Origin: Gammaproteobacteria bacterium
GTDB taxonomy: Bacteria > Pseudomonadota > Gammaproteobacteria > Pseudomonadales > Azotimanducaceae_A
NCBI GenBank assembly: GCA_012960755.1
Contig: DUAT01000079.1
Span: 1 to 26,370, forward strand
DNA length: 26,370 nucleotides
Direction of reading: 5' to 3'
Shown here: positions 8,165 to 17,197 of the stretch, in pieces
Position numbering within the stretch: position 1 is the stretch's first letter
Layout of the letters: the number at the start of each line of letters is the position of its first letter
Program-made: the position numbers and the translations under genes
The notes under the pieces: model-generated
Database searches by the model: none
Told to the model about the DNA's origin: nothing
What the model saw: only the letters and a program-made list of their open reading frames with translations

Positions 8165-8733
8165 GACGAAGAACCTGGCATAGCTGCCAACCGATGGACT
8201 TACACAGTCTGGCAAGGCAGTGGTTCGTTACCGATAAACGCATTGAACTGCAAAAGCTTGCCCGGGAACTGGGAATATCGCGTGCCACGGCCTATCGGTG
8301 GGCGGGCAGTGCCGAGCAACTGGTTGGCATGGTGCTGGCTTCGATGGTCGATGATACGTTTGCCCGTATCCTCACAAGAATCACCAGCACCGGTAGTGAA
8401 CGTGTACTGGAAGTGCTCGAACGCGGTATGCACAATGCCTACAAGTTCAGGCCATTGCGAAAGTTCCTCGCCAAAGACGCGCAGGCAGGACTAAGAATAG
8501 TTGCATCGAATCACAGCCCGGTGCAGGCCAGAACGGCTGCTAACCTGCGGGGTTTGATAGAAGAAGAGGTCAGCGCGGGGCGCATGAATATTCCTGTTGA
8601 TGCTGAGGTGATGGCGTACGCCCTGACGCGCATTGTTGAGTCTTTTCTTTATGCGGATTTGATTACCGGTGCGGAGCCGGACCTTGAAAACGCATCAAAA
8701 ATCCTCCGTCTCATGCTCAGGCAGGAATCCTGA
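8161..8733 (+). CDS. TetR-family regulator, QsdR-like
   Basis: A 190-residue DNA-binding regulator. The helix-turn-helix covers about residues 31-51 (LQKLARELGISRATAYRWAG). Its recognition helix SRATAYRW is typical of the QsdR branch of the TetR superfamily. The C-terminal part (residues 70-188) is all-helical and would hold ligand binding and dimerisation. The start at 8161 overlaps the hydrolase stop by four bases. An alternative Met at 8194 (MDLHSLARQWF) fits the usual beginning of the family better, but it has no clear ribosome site. The regulator probably controls its own operon through the palindrome at 7255-7278. Its inducing ligand may be a substrate or product of the hydrolase. Confidence 0.85.
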   Translation: MRRRTWHSCQPMDLHSLARQWFVTDKRIELQKLARELGISRATAYRWAGSAEQLVGMVLASMVDDTFARILTRITSTGSERVLEVLERGMHNAYKFRPLRKFLAKDAQAGLRIVASNHSPVQARTAANLRGLIEEEVSAGRMNIPVDAEVMAYALTRIVESFLYADLITGAEPDLENASKILRLMLRQES

Positions 8734-8792
8734 GCAGCTCAATCCACGAAGTTTCACAACCTGCTGTTTGCAACACTAAAAGGAATTATTCC

Positions 8793-9251
8793 ATGCTTAA
8801 AATTGGCGATACCGCACCCGACTTCGAACTGACTGACCAGTCTGGTTCTGTTATGAATTTGAACCAGCTCATTAGCAATGGTGAATTGATATTGTACTTC
8901 TACCCTGCTGATTTTACGCCATTGTGCACGGCGGAAGCCTGCGCTTTTCGTGACAGTTACGCGGGTGTTGCCGATATTGGCGCACAGATTGTCGGTGTCA
9001 GCCCTCAGAGTGTCGCCAGTCATGAGCGTTTCTCGAAGTCTTATTCAATACCGTTCCCGCTATTGGCGGACCAGCGTAAAAAGGTAATTCGAGCCTATGG
9101 CGTTGACGGGCCATTGGGCTTTGGGGTCCGGCGAGTCACGTTCCTGATCGATAAAAGTGGTGTGATCCAGAACCGCGTTGTCTCGGATCTGTTCGTTAAC
9201 TCGCACCTGGACCTGCTCAAGAAAACACTGTCGCAACACCAGCCGACTTAA
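8793..9251 (+). CDS. Peroxiredoxin, BCP/PrxQ type
   Basis: A 152-residue thiol peroxidase that reduces H2O2 and organic peroxides. The active-site loop reads YPADFTPLCTAEACAFRD. It has the peroxidatic Cys45 in the FTPLC context and a resolving Cys50 five residues later, as in atypical two-Cys PrxQ enzymes. The N-terminal IGDTAPDFELTDQ and the RRVTFLIDKSG segment near residue 115 are standard thioredoxin-fold elements. The length is normal and a ribosome site (aaagga) lies before the ATG. It has 59 bases of spacing from the regulator gene and could be read through from it. Confidence 0.92.
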   Translation: MLKIGDTAPDFELTDQSGSVMNLNQLISNGELILYFYPADFTPLCTAEACAFRDSYAGVADIGAQIVGVSPQSVASHERFSKSYSIPFPLLADQRKKVIRAYGVDGPLGFGVRRVTFLIDKSGVIQNRVVSDLFVNSHLDLLKKTLSQHQPT

Positions 9252-9330
9252 ACCGGTAGGTGCAGGTGTCTATATCTTCTATACTCGAACGCGAAAAGAA
9301 CAATGTTGAGAATAAGAGCAGGGGATAAGT

Positions 9331-10155
9331 ATGATGCGGATAGCGTCGTTGTCGACTTCATTGACAACTTCATTAGCAAGAACGCTGCGCGGACCTGACG
9401 AGCCGGGGTTTCAATTGTTCAGCGGTTTTACCGAGCCTTCAATGGGTACCGCGTTGCTCGATGACGTGACAGCAATTGCCAGGGCGTCCGCCGCCGGTCA
9501 GGATGTGTCACCTGCTGTCGTCATGCCGGAAAACCAGGTTCTGCAAGGGAGCAACCCTGAAGACATCATCTCGAAAATTTTCAGGTTGCATCGGCGCCCG
9601 TTATTTCTTGAATTCCTTAACGATCAGCGCGTTTGCGACATCGTGTTATCGGCTATTGGGCAAGATGTAGATTGCTTTCTGTCCCAGTTTATCTTCAAAA
9701 ATCCCGGTGCCTGGGGTCAACCCTGGCATCAGGATTCATATTACTTCCCGTTTGAGCCGGCCCGGCCCATCATCGGTCTGTGGCTGGCGATTACCGAGGC
9801 GACCCTCGAAAACGGCTGCCTGCACATCCTTCCCGGTAGCCAGCGAGAACCTGTTAAGCAGCATATTCCTGATCGGCGCGAAGGGGCTAATTACGGCTAC
9901 GTCGAAATTGTTGATCACGATATGAGCCAGAGCAATCCATGTTTGTTACAAGCTGGTGATCTGATGGTGTTTGACAGCCACCTGATGCACAGGTCAACTG
10001 ACAATATTTCAAAGGGGATTCGAGCGGCCATGGTCTGGCACTTTGCCGCTGCGGGCACGAAAGATCCAGGAATTAAAAATCGCAGTGGACAACAAATTAA
10101 AAACCCGATCAATGACTGGATGCCTTATATCCGTCAAGGCAGATTGCTGCTTTGA
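9331..10155 (+). CDS. Phytanoyl-CoA dioxygenase family Fe(II)/2-oxoglutarate oxygenase
   Basis: A 274-residue double-stranded beta-helix oxygenase. The iron triad is visible as WHQDSYYF (His133, Asp135) and HLMHRS (His220). Arg231 in the following strand is a good candidate for the 2-oxoglutarate carboxylate contact. The block NGCLHILPGSQRE (residues 161-173) is characteristic of the PhyH family. PhyH-type enzymes hydroxylate a range of substrates, including acyl-CoAs, quaternary amines and natural products, so the substrate is not set by the fold. The ATG at 9331 has a ggggat ribosome site six or so bases upstream; a second ATG follows directly. The stop codon lies just before the next gene, so the two are probably co-transcribed. 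Confidence 0.88.
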   Translation: MMRIASLSTSLTTSLARTLRGPDEPGFQLFSGFTEPSMGTALLDDVTAIARASAAGQDVSPAVVMPENQVLQGSNPEDIISKIFRLHRRPLFLEFLNDQRVCDIVLSAIGQDVDCFLSQFIFKNPGAWGQPWHQDSYYFPFEPARPIIGLWLAITEATLENGCLHILPGSQREPVKQHIPDRREGANYGYVEIVDHDMSQSNPCLLQAGDLMVFDSHLMHRSTDNISKGIRAAMVWHFAAAGTKDPGIKNRSGQQIKNPINDWMPYIRQGRLLL

Positions 10156-10160
10156 TTTCC

Positions 10161-10913
10161 ATGCGAAGGACAATAGTAAGCAGTGGAATGCTGCTACTGA
10201 TGTCCCTTTCTCTTTACACAAAAAGCTACGCAGGGCCACCCCTGGTCACTGATGACCCTGGAATATTGAACCCGGGTCAGTGGGAAATAAACGTAGCCGT
10301 CGATGTCGTGGATACCGATGCCATTGAAACCTACGACTTTCCACTATTGGATGTGTCCTACGGACTGACGGTTAACACCCAGATATCCGTGTTTTTTTCA
10401 AGGCAACATGTTGATCTGCCCTATGAATCAACACGTTCAGATTTTGGCTATGGTGAGATCGGTTGGAAATGGCGCTTTTTCCAGAACGAGACAGTAGAAA
10501 TCGCGTTTGCGCCCAGCTACTCAGTTCCGTTAAGTAATAACGCTACGATCCGCGGGGTTATCGAAGATACCAGGTTACTCAATCTGCCCATTCTTGCAGG
10601 ATTTACGAAAGACAAATGGACTTTTAACGGCCAGCTAGCCTACGCCACATCCACATCAGACATTAATGCCGTTAATTATGGTCTTGCTGCCGGGTATCAA
10701 CTCACGCAACGACTACAAATACTGGCAGAACTGTACGGCTTTACCACCACTCGCACGTCAACCACAGACATGAACTACAGCTTAGGATTTGACTACAGCT
10801 TCAACGATTCGTTGCACCTGCACCTCTCAGGTCGCAGCAAACTGGTCTCCGACCTGCCTGATGCTGATCACCTGAACCACGGCGCATATCTGGCGCTGCA
10901 GTGGTTTAAGTAG
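10161..10913 (+). CDS. Outer-membrane beta-barrel protein (phenol-degradation MetA-like transporter family)
   Basis: A 250-residue exported protein. After a signal peptide (MRRTIVSSGMLLLMSLSLYTKSYA) it begins GPPLVTDDPGILNPGQWEI, the typical start of the family often annotated as 'transporter' or MetA-pathway phenol degradation protein. Alternating hydrophobic/polar strands with many Tyr, Trp and Ser continue to the end, and the last residue pair is Phe-Lys. This fits a 12-or-so-strand barrel in the outer membrane. ATG 10161 is preferred over an in-frame TTG at 10152 that overlaps the previous stop. Its position directly after the oxygenase gene suggests uptake of a hydrophobic substrate, though this is only context. 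Confidence 0.75.
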   Translation: MRRTIVSSGMLLLMSLSLYTKSYAGPPLVTDDPGILNPGQWEINVAVDVVDTDAIETYDFPLLDVSYGLTVNTQISVFFSRQHVDLPYESTRSDFGYGEIGWKWRFFQNETVEIAFAPSYSVPLSNNATIRGVIEDTRLLNLPILAGFTKDKWTFNGQLAYATSTSDINAVNYGLAAGYQLTQRLQILAELYGFTTTRTSTTDMNYSLGFDYSFNDSLHLHLSGRSKLVSDLPDADHLNHGAYLALQWFK

Positions 10914-10960
10914 GCAGGGTTCTGAGTCGAAAGACACCTGCTTTGGGTTCGCAGTTAAGA

Positions 10961-11106
10961 GCGTTGAGTAGAAAAGAAGTGCTATTCCAGAGCATTGAGC
11001 CCGTGCCGAGTGCCCCTCGGGAGACCGAGGCTCACGAGCAAGTGAGGGGAGTCGCCTTTGCGACCACGGGCGTGCTCAGGAATAGCACTTCTTTTCTGCT
11101 CGACGC
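10961..11106. repeat. 146-bp imperfect inverted repeat (hairpin element) between convergent genes
   Basis: Outer arms of 34 bases (10961-10994 and 11073-11106) are complementary at 31 positions. Two of the three mismatches would be U-G pairs in RNA. An inner stem follows (gcccgtg at 10999-11005 with cacgggc at 11065-11071), and the centre contains further short complementary stretches such as gcccctc with gaggggag. The core of each arm is agaaaagaagtgctattcc or its complement. There is no U-run, so it is not a classical intrinsic terminator, though it may stop both convergent transcripts. It could instead be a MITE-like mobile repeat. Nothing else was recognised in the 10914-11220 gap. Confidence 0.8.
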
Positions 11107-11220
11107 GGTTTGATCAAGATAAACCCCAGGTAAGCGCGTTTCGACTCGAAGTGTCAAAGAGGCAAAAAAATTAAAAACCCGTGACAAGAATAAACTCCAG
11201 CTGCGTCTTTTTTAGAACAT

Positions 11221-12948
11221 TTAACCTAAACAAAATCCTTCATACCCATTAGCTACCACCTGCTCACACTGCTCTCTATATCGCGGATATCCCCCCACAT
11301 AAGGCATAAAAATCCTAGCTTTGCCGGGCACATTCGACCCCAGATACCAGGAATTGCAACTGGGTGTGGTATACATGGTGCCTTCTGCAACCTCGTTTAC
11401 ATGGGCGACCCAATCCACTTCGGCCTCTGGTGTGGCTTCGATACTTTCAAGATTGTTATCACCAAGATACTTGATGCAATCACCAATCCAGTTTACGTGC
11501 TGCTCGATGGCCACCAGCATATTGCAAAGAACAGACGGGCTGCCGGGGCCGGTAATCGTGAACAGATTCGGAAAACCATGCATCTGTAAACCAAGATATG
11601 CCACGGGACCATCCTGCCACTTGTCTGCCAGCCGTTTGCCATCACGCCCCTGGATATTCGCCTTCAGTAATGCACCGGTCATGGCATCAAATCCCGTGGC
11701 ATAAATCAGTACATCCAGATCGTAGTCTTTTTCGTTCGTGCGGATTCCGTCCCTGGTGATCGTCTCGATCGGTGTATCGATGACGTCAACCAGGGTGACG
11801 TCATCGCGGTTGAACGTATCGTAATAATCCCGGTCCAGAACCTGGCGCTTGCATCCCAGACCGTAGGTCGTTGGTGATAATCGCGCACTCACCTCAGGGT
11901 CGTCGATCATGTTGCCGAGTGCCTGGCGAAAGGTCTCGTTGGCCGCTTCGTTTGCCTCGGTGTTGTTATACACGTCACGAAACGACAACAGCGTATTCAG
12001 ACCACGTTCGGTTACCATCTCCAGACGCTCCTCCGGCGTTAAACTCAGGATAGCGTTCGGCGCCTGGGCGACAGACGATAAAGAAGAGGCAGGCAACGAC
12101 GTGCTGGGAATTGCGGTGATGGGTTCTTGCCTCACAGCGTTGTCACTGCGTGGGCGCCTGAGACTGCGCACCGGTCGAAAATTAGAAACCCCGCCCGCGT
12201 TTTTCTGTTGCATCTCTCTGATGTCGTCATAGTTGTCGCGAAACTCCTGCTGCACCGCGGCTCGCATCGCCTTGCGATTGGCAGGCACCGTATAGACGGG
12301 TGTGCGCTGAAACACGGTCAGGTGTTCGGCCTGTTTGGCGAGTTCGGGAATAGCCTGCACGCCGGACGAACCGGTGCCGATGATGCCAACCCGCTTGCCT
12401 GTTAGATCAACCGGCTCCTTCGGCCAAAGGCCGGTATGCAGGACGGTGCCGGTGAAGCTATCCGCACCGGGTAATACTGGCTTGTTGGGTACCGACAGGC
12501 AGCCGGTGGCCATGACGCAGAATTGGGCTTCTATTTGCGCTGCCGGTTCGCTCTGCTCCTTACTTTCGGCTGTGTGCTCAATCGTCGCTCGCCAGCGGTT
12601 GTCTGTTTCCATGTATTCCAGTGCCACAAGCCGGGTGTTGAACTGTATGTGCTGACGTAAATCAAATCGGTCGGCAACGTGATTGGCATACTTCAGGATG
12701 TCGGGTTGTGCTGAAAATACCTCGGGCCAGTCCCAATCCTGCTCCAGGGATTTTGAAAAACCGTAGGAGTATTCAAGGCTCGGTACATCACAACGTGCAC
12801 CAGGATAACGATTCCAGAACCAGGTGCCACCGACATCAGAACCGGCTTCAATCACGGTGACGTTGAAACCGAGGTTGCGGTATCGATACAGGGCATACAT
12901 ACCGGCAAATCCGGCACCTACAATGAGTACATCGGGGCGGTTCGTCAT
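11221..12948 (-). CDS. Flavin-containing Baeyer-Villiger-type monooxygenase
   Basis: A 575-residue FAD- and NADPH-dependent monooxygenase. It has the FAD Rossmann motif GAGFAG (11-16), GGTWFWNRYPGARCD (40-54), a BVMO fingerprint FTGTVLHTGLWP (165-176), a second Rossmann motif GTGSSG for NADPH (191-196) and a late ATGFD segment. These enzymes insert oxygen next to ketones or oxygenate sulfides and amines. The segment at residues 257-300 is rich in Ser, Pro and Arg and looks like an extra linker compared with the usual 540-residue enzymes. The gene follows gamma-glutamyltransferase by 52 bases on the same strand, with a gagg ribosome site, so it is probably the last gene of the mauG-GGT-BVMO operon. 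Sulfide oxidation would fit the methanethiol context but is not shown. Confidence 0.92.
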   Translation of the reverse strand: MTNRPDVLIVGAGFAGMYALYRYRNLGFNVTVIEAGSDVGGTWFWNRYPGARCDVPSLEYSYGFSKSLEQDWDWPEVFSAQPDILKYANHVADRFDLRQHIQFNTRLVALEYMETDNRWRATIEHTAESKEQSEPAAQIEAQFCVMATGCLSVPNKPVLPGADSFTGTVLHTGLWPKEPVDLTGKRVGIIGTGSSGVQAIPELAKQAEHLTVFQRTPVYTVPANRKAMRAAVQQEFRDNYDDIREMQQKNAGGVSNFRPVRSLRRPRSDNAVRQEPITAIPSTSLPASSLSSVAQAPNAILSLTPEERLEMVTERGLNTLLSFRDVYNNTEANEAANETFRQALGNMIDDPEVSARLSPTTYGLGCKRQVLDRDYYDTFNRDDVTLVDVIDTPIETITRDGIRTNEKDYDLDVLIYATGFDAMTGALLKANIQGRDGKRLADKWQDGPVAYLGLQMHGFPNLFTITGPGSPSVLCNMLVAIEQHVNWIGDCIKYLGDNNLESIEATPEAEVDWVAHVNEVAEGTMYTTPSCNSWYLGSNVPGKARIFMPYVGGYPRYREQCEQVVANGYEGFCLG

Positions 12949-13000
12949 CTACTGGTTACCTCGGGTCGTCGTTTATTTGCTCATCATGCCATTACCCGCC

Positions 13001-14674
13001 TCAAATTTCGAATCGAATCCCGCCCCTGGCCATGCCCCCGGCAACGCCAATCGGGGTGCCGTCAGCTCGCCAGCAGGATGCACCTATCAGGTCGTCCCCA
13101 TCAAAGGCAATCATACCCATACCGCCGCCAATCACTTTTAATTCCTCGATGTGATGGCCCCGGTCTGCCAATCCTGTGTGAATATCAGCGCCATAGCCCT
13201 TTTCCATTTCAAGCGCTTCACCCAGGGTCCAGATTCGCGGCGCTTCTACTGCTTCCTGTGGACGCATGCCGTGATCAATCAGGTTGACTATCGCCTGCAG
13301 GGCGCTGGGGAATATACGGGTGCCACCCACAAGGCCCAGCGCGAATACGGGCTTGCCATTCTTTTCAACAATAATGGGCGACATGCTGCTGGTTACCCGT
13401 TTACCAGGCTCGATAGAGTTGGCGGTGCCCGGGTGCGGGTCGAAAATATTCATTGTATTGTTGAGCAACATACCTGTACCAGGCACCGTTACCTTGGATC
13501 CAAAAGCGGCGTGGATTGTATGCGTTGCTGCAATAACATTGCCCTCATCATCAGCCGCCGTTAGATGGGTCGTATGATTAGACTCGCGTTGGTAGGCAGT
13601 GTTGAAAACACCGGCTGATGCCATATTGATTTCCAGCCGACGTTTATGGGCGAATTCTTTGTCGATAAGCATGGCAATGGGGACATCCACGAAAGCCGGA
13701 TCACCGGTATATTGATTTCGATCTTCAAAGCCAATCTTCAGCACCTCTGCCAACAGATGTACCGAGTCAACACTGCCAAAACCCATAGCGGTTAAATCGT
13801 ATGCCTCAAGGATATTCAGCATTTCAACCACATGCACTCCGCCAGCTGTTGGAGGTGGTGGCGCAACGAGATCATAATCCCGATAGTTGCCCCGGATGAC
13901 GTCTGCCGAAACCGTCCGATAGTCGAGCAGATCCTGCTGGGTAATAATGCCACCGGTTTGTTGAATATGCTCGACAGCCACACTGCCCAGTTCTCCGTTG
14001 TAGAGGACTGCCGGACCCTGTTTTGCGATCAGCCTTAAGGTGTCTGCATATTCGGACGGAATCACACGATCGCCGGGTTTGAGTCGTTGCCCATCGGGAA
14101 TAAACGTTTTTGCGGTTTCTGCATTACCGGCTATATCGGGTTCGATCCGGCGAATGATTTCGCACAAATAAGGCGTTGCCACGTATCCCCTTGTCGCATA
14201 GCGGATCGCGGGCTGCATGACATCCTCGAGAGACAGGCTGCCGAATTTTGCCAGGGTCTCGCACCAGCCCTTGAGGTTACCTGGCACACCCACTGCCAGG
14301 GGTCCAATGTCGTTGGCGCGATTCTCAACCACCTGGTAGTCAGGCCATTCATCGGACAGTGTTTTGTACATGTCCGGTGTTGCGGCGCCCGGCGCCACGC
14401 TGTAATTGTTGATGGTGCTATGCTCACCACTGGCTTGCCGGATGGTTGACATGCCCGCACCAAAGACCCCGACCATCATCGGTTCAACCACGGTGAGTGC
14501 AAACAGGGAGGCGATGGCGGCGTCAATCGCATTGCCCCCGGCAGCAAACATTTCTGCGCCAGCAGCGGAACCTAGCGGATTGTTGGTTACTATCATGCCT
14601 TTCGACCCGATAGCCGATCGTTTTTCGGTACTAAAAACTGTACCCGCGTTATTTCGCCAGGACTTTTTCTGCAT
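13001..14674 (-). CDS. Gamma-glutamyltransferase family protein (Ntn hydrolase)
   Basis: A 557-residue proenzyme of the gamma-glutamyltranspeptidase family, which cleaves or transfers gamma-glutamyl groups from glutathione and related compounds. The N-terminal block GMIVTNNPLGSAAGAEMFAAGG is the family signature. The autoprocessing site is NHTTHLTAADDEGN, so Thr368 should become the N-terminal nucleophile of the small subunit. The late block GLVGGTRIFPSALQ is the expected oxyanion/glycine loop. No signal peptide is seen, unlike the periplasmic E. coli enzyme, so a cytoplasmic acylase-type role is possible. It begins 14 bases after the MauG-like gene with a taggagc ribosome site, so the two are in one operon. 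Confidence 0.92.
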   Translation of the reverse strand: MQKKSWRNNAGTVFSTEKRSAIGSKGMIVTNNPLGSAAGAEMFAAGGNAIDAAIASLFALTVVEPMMVGVFGAGMSTIRQASGEHSTINNYSVAPGAATPDMYKTLSDEWPDYQVVENRANDIGPLAVGVPGNLKGWCETLAKFGSLSLEDVMQPAIRYATRGYVATPYLCEIIRRIEPDIAGNAETAKTFIPDGQRLKPGDRVIPSEYADTLRLIAKQGPAVLYNGELGSVAVEHIQQTGGIITQQDLLDYRTVSADVIRGNYRDYDLVAPPPPTAGGVHVVEMLNILEAYDLTAMGFGSVDSVHLLAEVLKIGFEDRNQYTGDPAFVDVPIAMLIDKEFAHKRRLEINMASAGVFNTAYQRESNHTTHLTAADDEGNVIAATHTIHAAFGSKVTVPGTGMLLNNTMNIFDPHPGTANSIEPGKRVTSSMSPIIVEKNGKPVFALGLVGGTRIFPSALQAIVNLIDHGMRPQEAVEAPRIWTLGEALEMEKGYGADIHTGLADRGHHIEELKVIGGGMGMIAFDGDDLIGASCWRADGTPIGVAGGMARGGIRFEI

Positions 14675-14688
14675 AAACTTTGCTGCTC

Positions 14689-15792
14689 CTAGTAATCGCC
14701 AATCTGTACACTTCTGGCGGCCTCGATAAGATCCTGAACGTGTGGGGATGTGAGTGATTGCAGGAATAATACCAGCTGACTGATTTCTATCCGGGTTAAA
14801 TTCAGGGGTTTGATTTTGTCATCCAGTCCCTCATTGGGCACGCCGCCGTCGGCGTAGAATGAGATGACGTCCTCGAGAGAGGATAAGGATCCATCGTGCA
14901 TATAGGGTGATGTCAGTGCGACGTTGCGTAAAGTTGGCGTGCGGTATTTCCATCTGTCCCCGGTGTGACCGGTCATTTCGTAGCGGCCAAGATCGTTCAG
15001 GTTGTCACCCTCAAAAGACTCTTCAGTTTGAATTGAGATTGTCTCTGCCAGTTTGATAATGCGTGTACCCCTGACCGGGTCTTGCATGGTACGAGCGAAG
15101 CCGATCCCGGTGTTGTGAAAATCATCGTCGGTAAACTGTCCCTGACTGGCGTCGACGGTGTGGCATTGGATACAACCATGCCGCATAAATAGCGCAAATC
15201 CGCTCTTTACCCCGTCACCGACTGCTGAATCCAATTTGCCAAAATACCACTGATCAAAGGGCGACCCGGCCGCGATGAGTGTTTGTTCGTAAGCGGCCAG
15301 TGCCGCACCAATGTTACCGGCGGTGATATCTTCGCCATAGACTTGTCGGAACACGCTGGCGTAGTCATCGAGCTGTTGCAAGCGGGCGATCACCGAGCCG
15401 ATGGAAACATTCCCCATCTCCCTGGCGCTGAGCAGGGGAGACCAGACCTGGTCATGCAGGGTGAATTCGCGCCCGTCAAAGAACAGTACCTGGCGGTAGG
15501 CGACATTGAGCAGCGTGGGTGAGTTTCTTTTCACGCTGCGTCCCTTGAAGCCCACGGGTGTTGCCATCTGGTTCTGGGTGAAACCCTGTTCCGGAATATG
15601 GCACATGGCGCACGACAGTGTGCCGTTTACCGACAGACGCCGATCGAAAAACAGTCTTTTGCCGAGCTCCGCTTCGATTTTATCCAGCTTCGGTGCTGTT
15701 CGCATGCCGAGTTGTGGGTTTGCCGTCGATGTTGATGGCAGAACAAGCACTAAAAAAAATGCAATCACCAAGATAGTTGGGCGCTGGAACAT
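14689..15792 (-). CDS. MauG/cytochrome-c-peroxidase-type di-heme protein
   Basis: A 367-residue periplasmic di-heme c-type cytochrome. A signal peptide covers about residues 1-24, and two heme-binding motifs follow, CAMCH at 61-65 and CIQCH at 207-211. Typical family blocks include LGKRLFFDRRLS, NSPTLLNVAYR, FFDGRE and RTPTLRNVALTSPYMHDG. MauG relatives either reduce peroxide or carry out oxidative maturation of a partner protein. ATG 15792 is preferred, but an in-frame TTG at 15813 would add seven residues; neither has a strong ribosome site. The gene is divergent from the methanethiol oxidase gene across a 73-base gap. MauG-like genes are known neighbours of mtoX, so a role in its maturation is a reasonable inference. 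Confidence 0.9.
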   Translation of the reverse strand: MFQRPTILVIAFFLVLVLPSTSTANPQLGMRTAPKLDKIEAELGKRLFFDRRLSVNGTLSCAMCHIPEQGFTQNQMATPVGFKGRSVKRNSPTLLNVAYRQVLFFDGREFTLHDQVWSPLLSAREMGNVSIGSVIARLQQLDDYASVFRQVYGEDITAGNIGAALAAYEQTLIAAGSPFDQWYFGKLDSAVGDGVKSGFALFMRHGCIQCHTVDASQGQFTDDDFHNTGIGFARTMQDPVRGTRIIKLAETISIQTEESFEGDNLNDLGRYEMTGHTGDRWKYRTPTLRNVALTSPYMHDGSLSSLEDVISFYADGGVPNEGLDDKIKPLNLTRIEISQLVLFLQSLTSPHVQDLIEAARSVQIGDY

Positions 15793-15819
15793 ATATGCCG
15801 GGCCGAATAACAAACTTGT

Positions 15820-15828
15820 TGATATGAT
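15820..15828 (+). promoter_or_regulatory. Possible extended -10 promoter for the methanethiol oxidase operon
   Basis: The sequence TGATATGAT resembles an extended -10 element (TGn followed by TATGAT). It lies 37 bases before the first ATG of mtoX, giving a leader of about 30 bases that includes a strong aggagg ribosome site at 15855-15860. No convincing -35 box is visible. The same 73-base gap must also hold the leftward promoter for the MauG-like operon. This is a weak pattern-based call. Confidence 0.35.
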
Positions 15829-15865
15829 AGTCTTTCGCCTTCATGATCAAAAGTAGGAGGATACA

Positions 15866-17197
15866 ATGATGAGAAAAATAATCTTACTCGGCTTGTTGTT
15901 CAGTCTCAATGCGATGGCAGACGAAACTTGTATGTCCCCTTACATGGCTAAAATTACTGGCCAGGAGGATTTTGTTTACGTCTGGACCCTGGGCGCAGAT
16001 GGTGTTGGTGACGAGCAGGATAAACTGGTTACCGTGTCTGTAAACCCGAACGTTGACACCTATGGCAAGGTGATCAACAGCCTGTCTATTGGTGGCCAGA
16101 ATGAAGCGCATCATTCCGGCTTTACCGATGATCGGCGTTTTCTCTGGGCTTCTGGCCTGGACAGCAGCAAGATTTTTATCTTTGACGTACACAGCAACCC
16201 GGCCAAGCCTAAACTGCACAAGGTCATTGAAGATTTTGTCTCGAAATCCGGTGGTGTGGTTGGACCCCATACCTCATATGCCTTGCCCGGACGCATGTTG
16301 TTAACGGGTCTGTCTAACAACAAGGACCACGGCGGCCAGACCGGGATGGTGGAATACACCAATGGCGGTGACTATGTTGCGACTTACTGGATGCCAAAAG
16401 ATGGTGCCCTCAACGGTGCTGAAAAAGCAGGCAAGTTTGCCGATGGCTATGGTTACGATGTGCGGGCGTTCCCCCGCCGTAACGTCATGGTGAGTTCGTC
16501 ATTTACAGGCTGGAACAATTACATGATGAATATGGGCGCTATGATGGCGAGCCCTGAGGCTATGGCTAATTTTGGCAACACAGTGGTTATCTGGGATTTG
16601 CATGCCCGTAAGCCCAAGAAGATCCTCGATGTACCCGGCGCACCCCTGGAAATACGCTGTGCCTGGGGCTCGGAGCACGATTACTGCTTTACTACCACAG
16701 CGCTGACTTCCGAGATCTGGCTGATTTATGAAGATGACGACCTGGAGTGGCAGGCGAAAAAGGTAGCCAATATCGGCGATGCATCAAAGATCCCGTTGCC
16801 GGTGGATATATCAATCAGTGCCAATGACAACCTGTTATGGGTCGACACATGGAATGATGGCATGGCGAGGCTATTTGATATCTCTGACCCGCATAATCCG
16901 AAACAGATCTCGCAGGATAAAATCGGTGAACAGATCAACATGGTGTCCCAGAGTTGGGATGGTAAGCGAGTCTATTTCACCTCGTCTCTTCTGGCGAACT
17001 GGGACAAGTCGCAGTCCAGCGGTGCTGACCTGCAGTACTTCAAGGTTTATGATTTTGATGGCAAGAAACTGAAGCACAAGCTCACCATTGACTTCATTGC
17101 GGAGAAACTGGGATACCCTCACCAGATGCGATTTGGTGCCTATTCCCTGTACGGCGGTATTACTCCCCAAAGGCAGTCCGCCCTGACATCCCGTTAG
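15866..17197 (+). CDS. mtoX: Methanethiol oxidase, selenium-binding protein SBP56 family
   Basis: A 443-residue periplasmic protein. A Sec signal peptide (residues 1-18) is followed by CMSPYMAKITGQEDFVYVWT, the hallmark start of the SBP56 family. Other family blocks are EAHHSGFTDDRRFLWASGLD, GPHTSYALPGRMLLTGLSN and the His-rich loops that bind copper. Bacterial SBP56 proteins of the Hyphomicrobium type are copper-dependent methanethiol oxidases that produce formaldehyde, hydrogen sulfide and hydrogen peroxide. The stop is followed directly by the ATG of a SCO gene, and a MauG-like gene diverges upstream. That matches the known mtoX neighbourhood. Two adjacent ATGs (15866 and 15869) can serve as start; the aggagg site favours the second slightly by spacing. 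Confidence 0.9.
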   Translation: MMRKIILLGLLFSLNAMADETCMSPYMAKITGQEDFVYVWTLGADGVGDEQDKLVTVSVNPNVDTYGKVINSLSIGGQNEAHHSGFTDDRRFLWASGLDSSKIFIFDVHSNPAKPKLHKVIEDFVSKSGGVVGPHTSYALPGRMLLTGLSNNKDHGGQTGMVEYTNGGDYVATYWMPKDGALNGAEKAGKFADGYGYDVRAFPRRNVMVSSSFTGWNNYMMNMGAMMASPEAMANFGNTVVIWDLHARKPKKILDVPGAPLEIRCAWGSEHDYCFTTTALTSEIWLIYEDDDLEWQAKKVANIGDASKIPLPVDISISANDNLLWVDTWNDGMARLFDISDPHNPKQISQDKIGEQINMVSQSWDGKRVYFTSSLLANWDKSQSSGADLQYFKVYDFDGKKLKHKLTIDFIAEKLGYPHQMRFGAYSLYGGITPQRQSALTSR

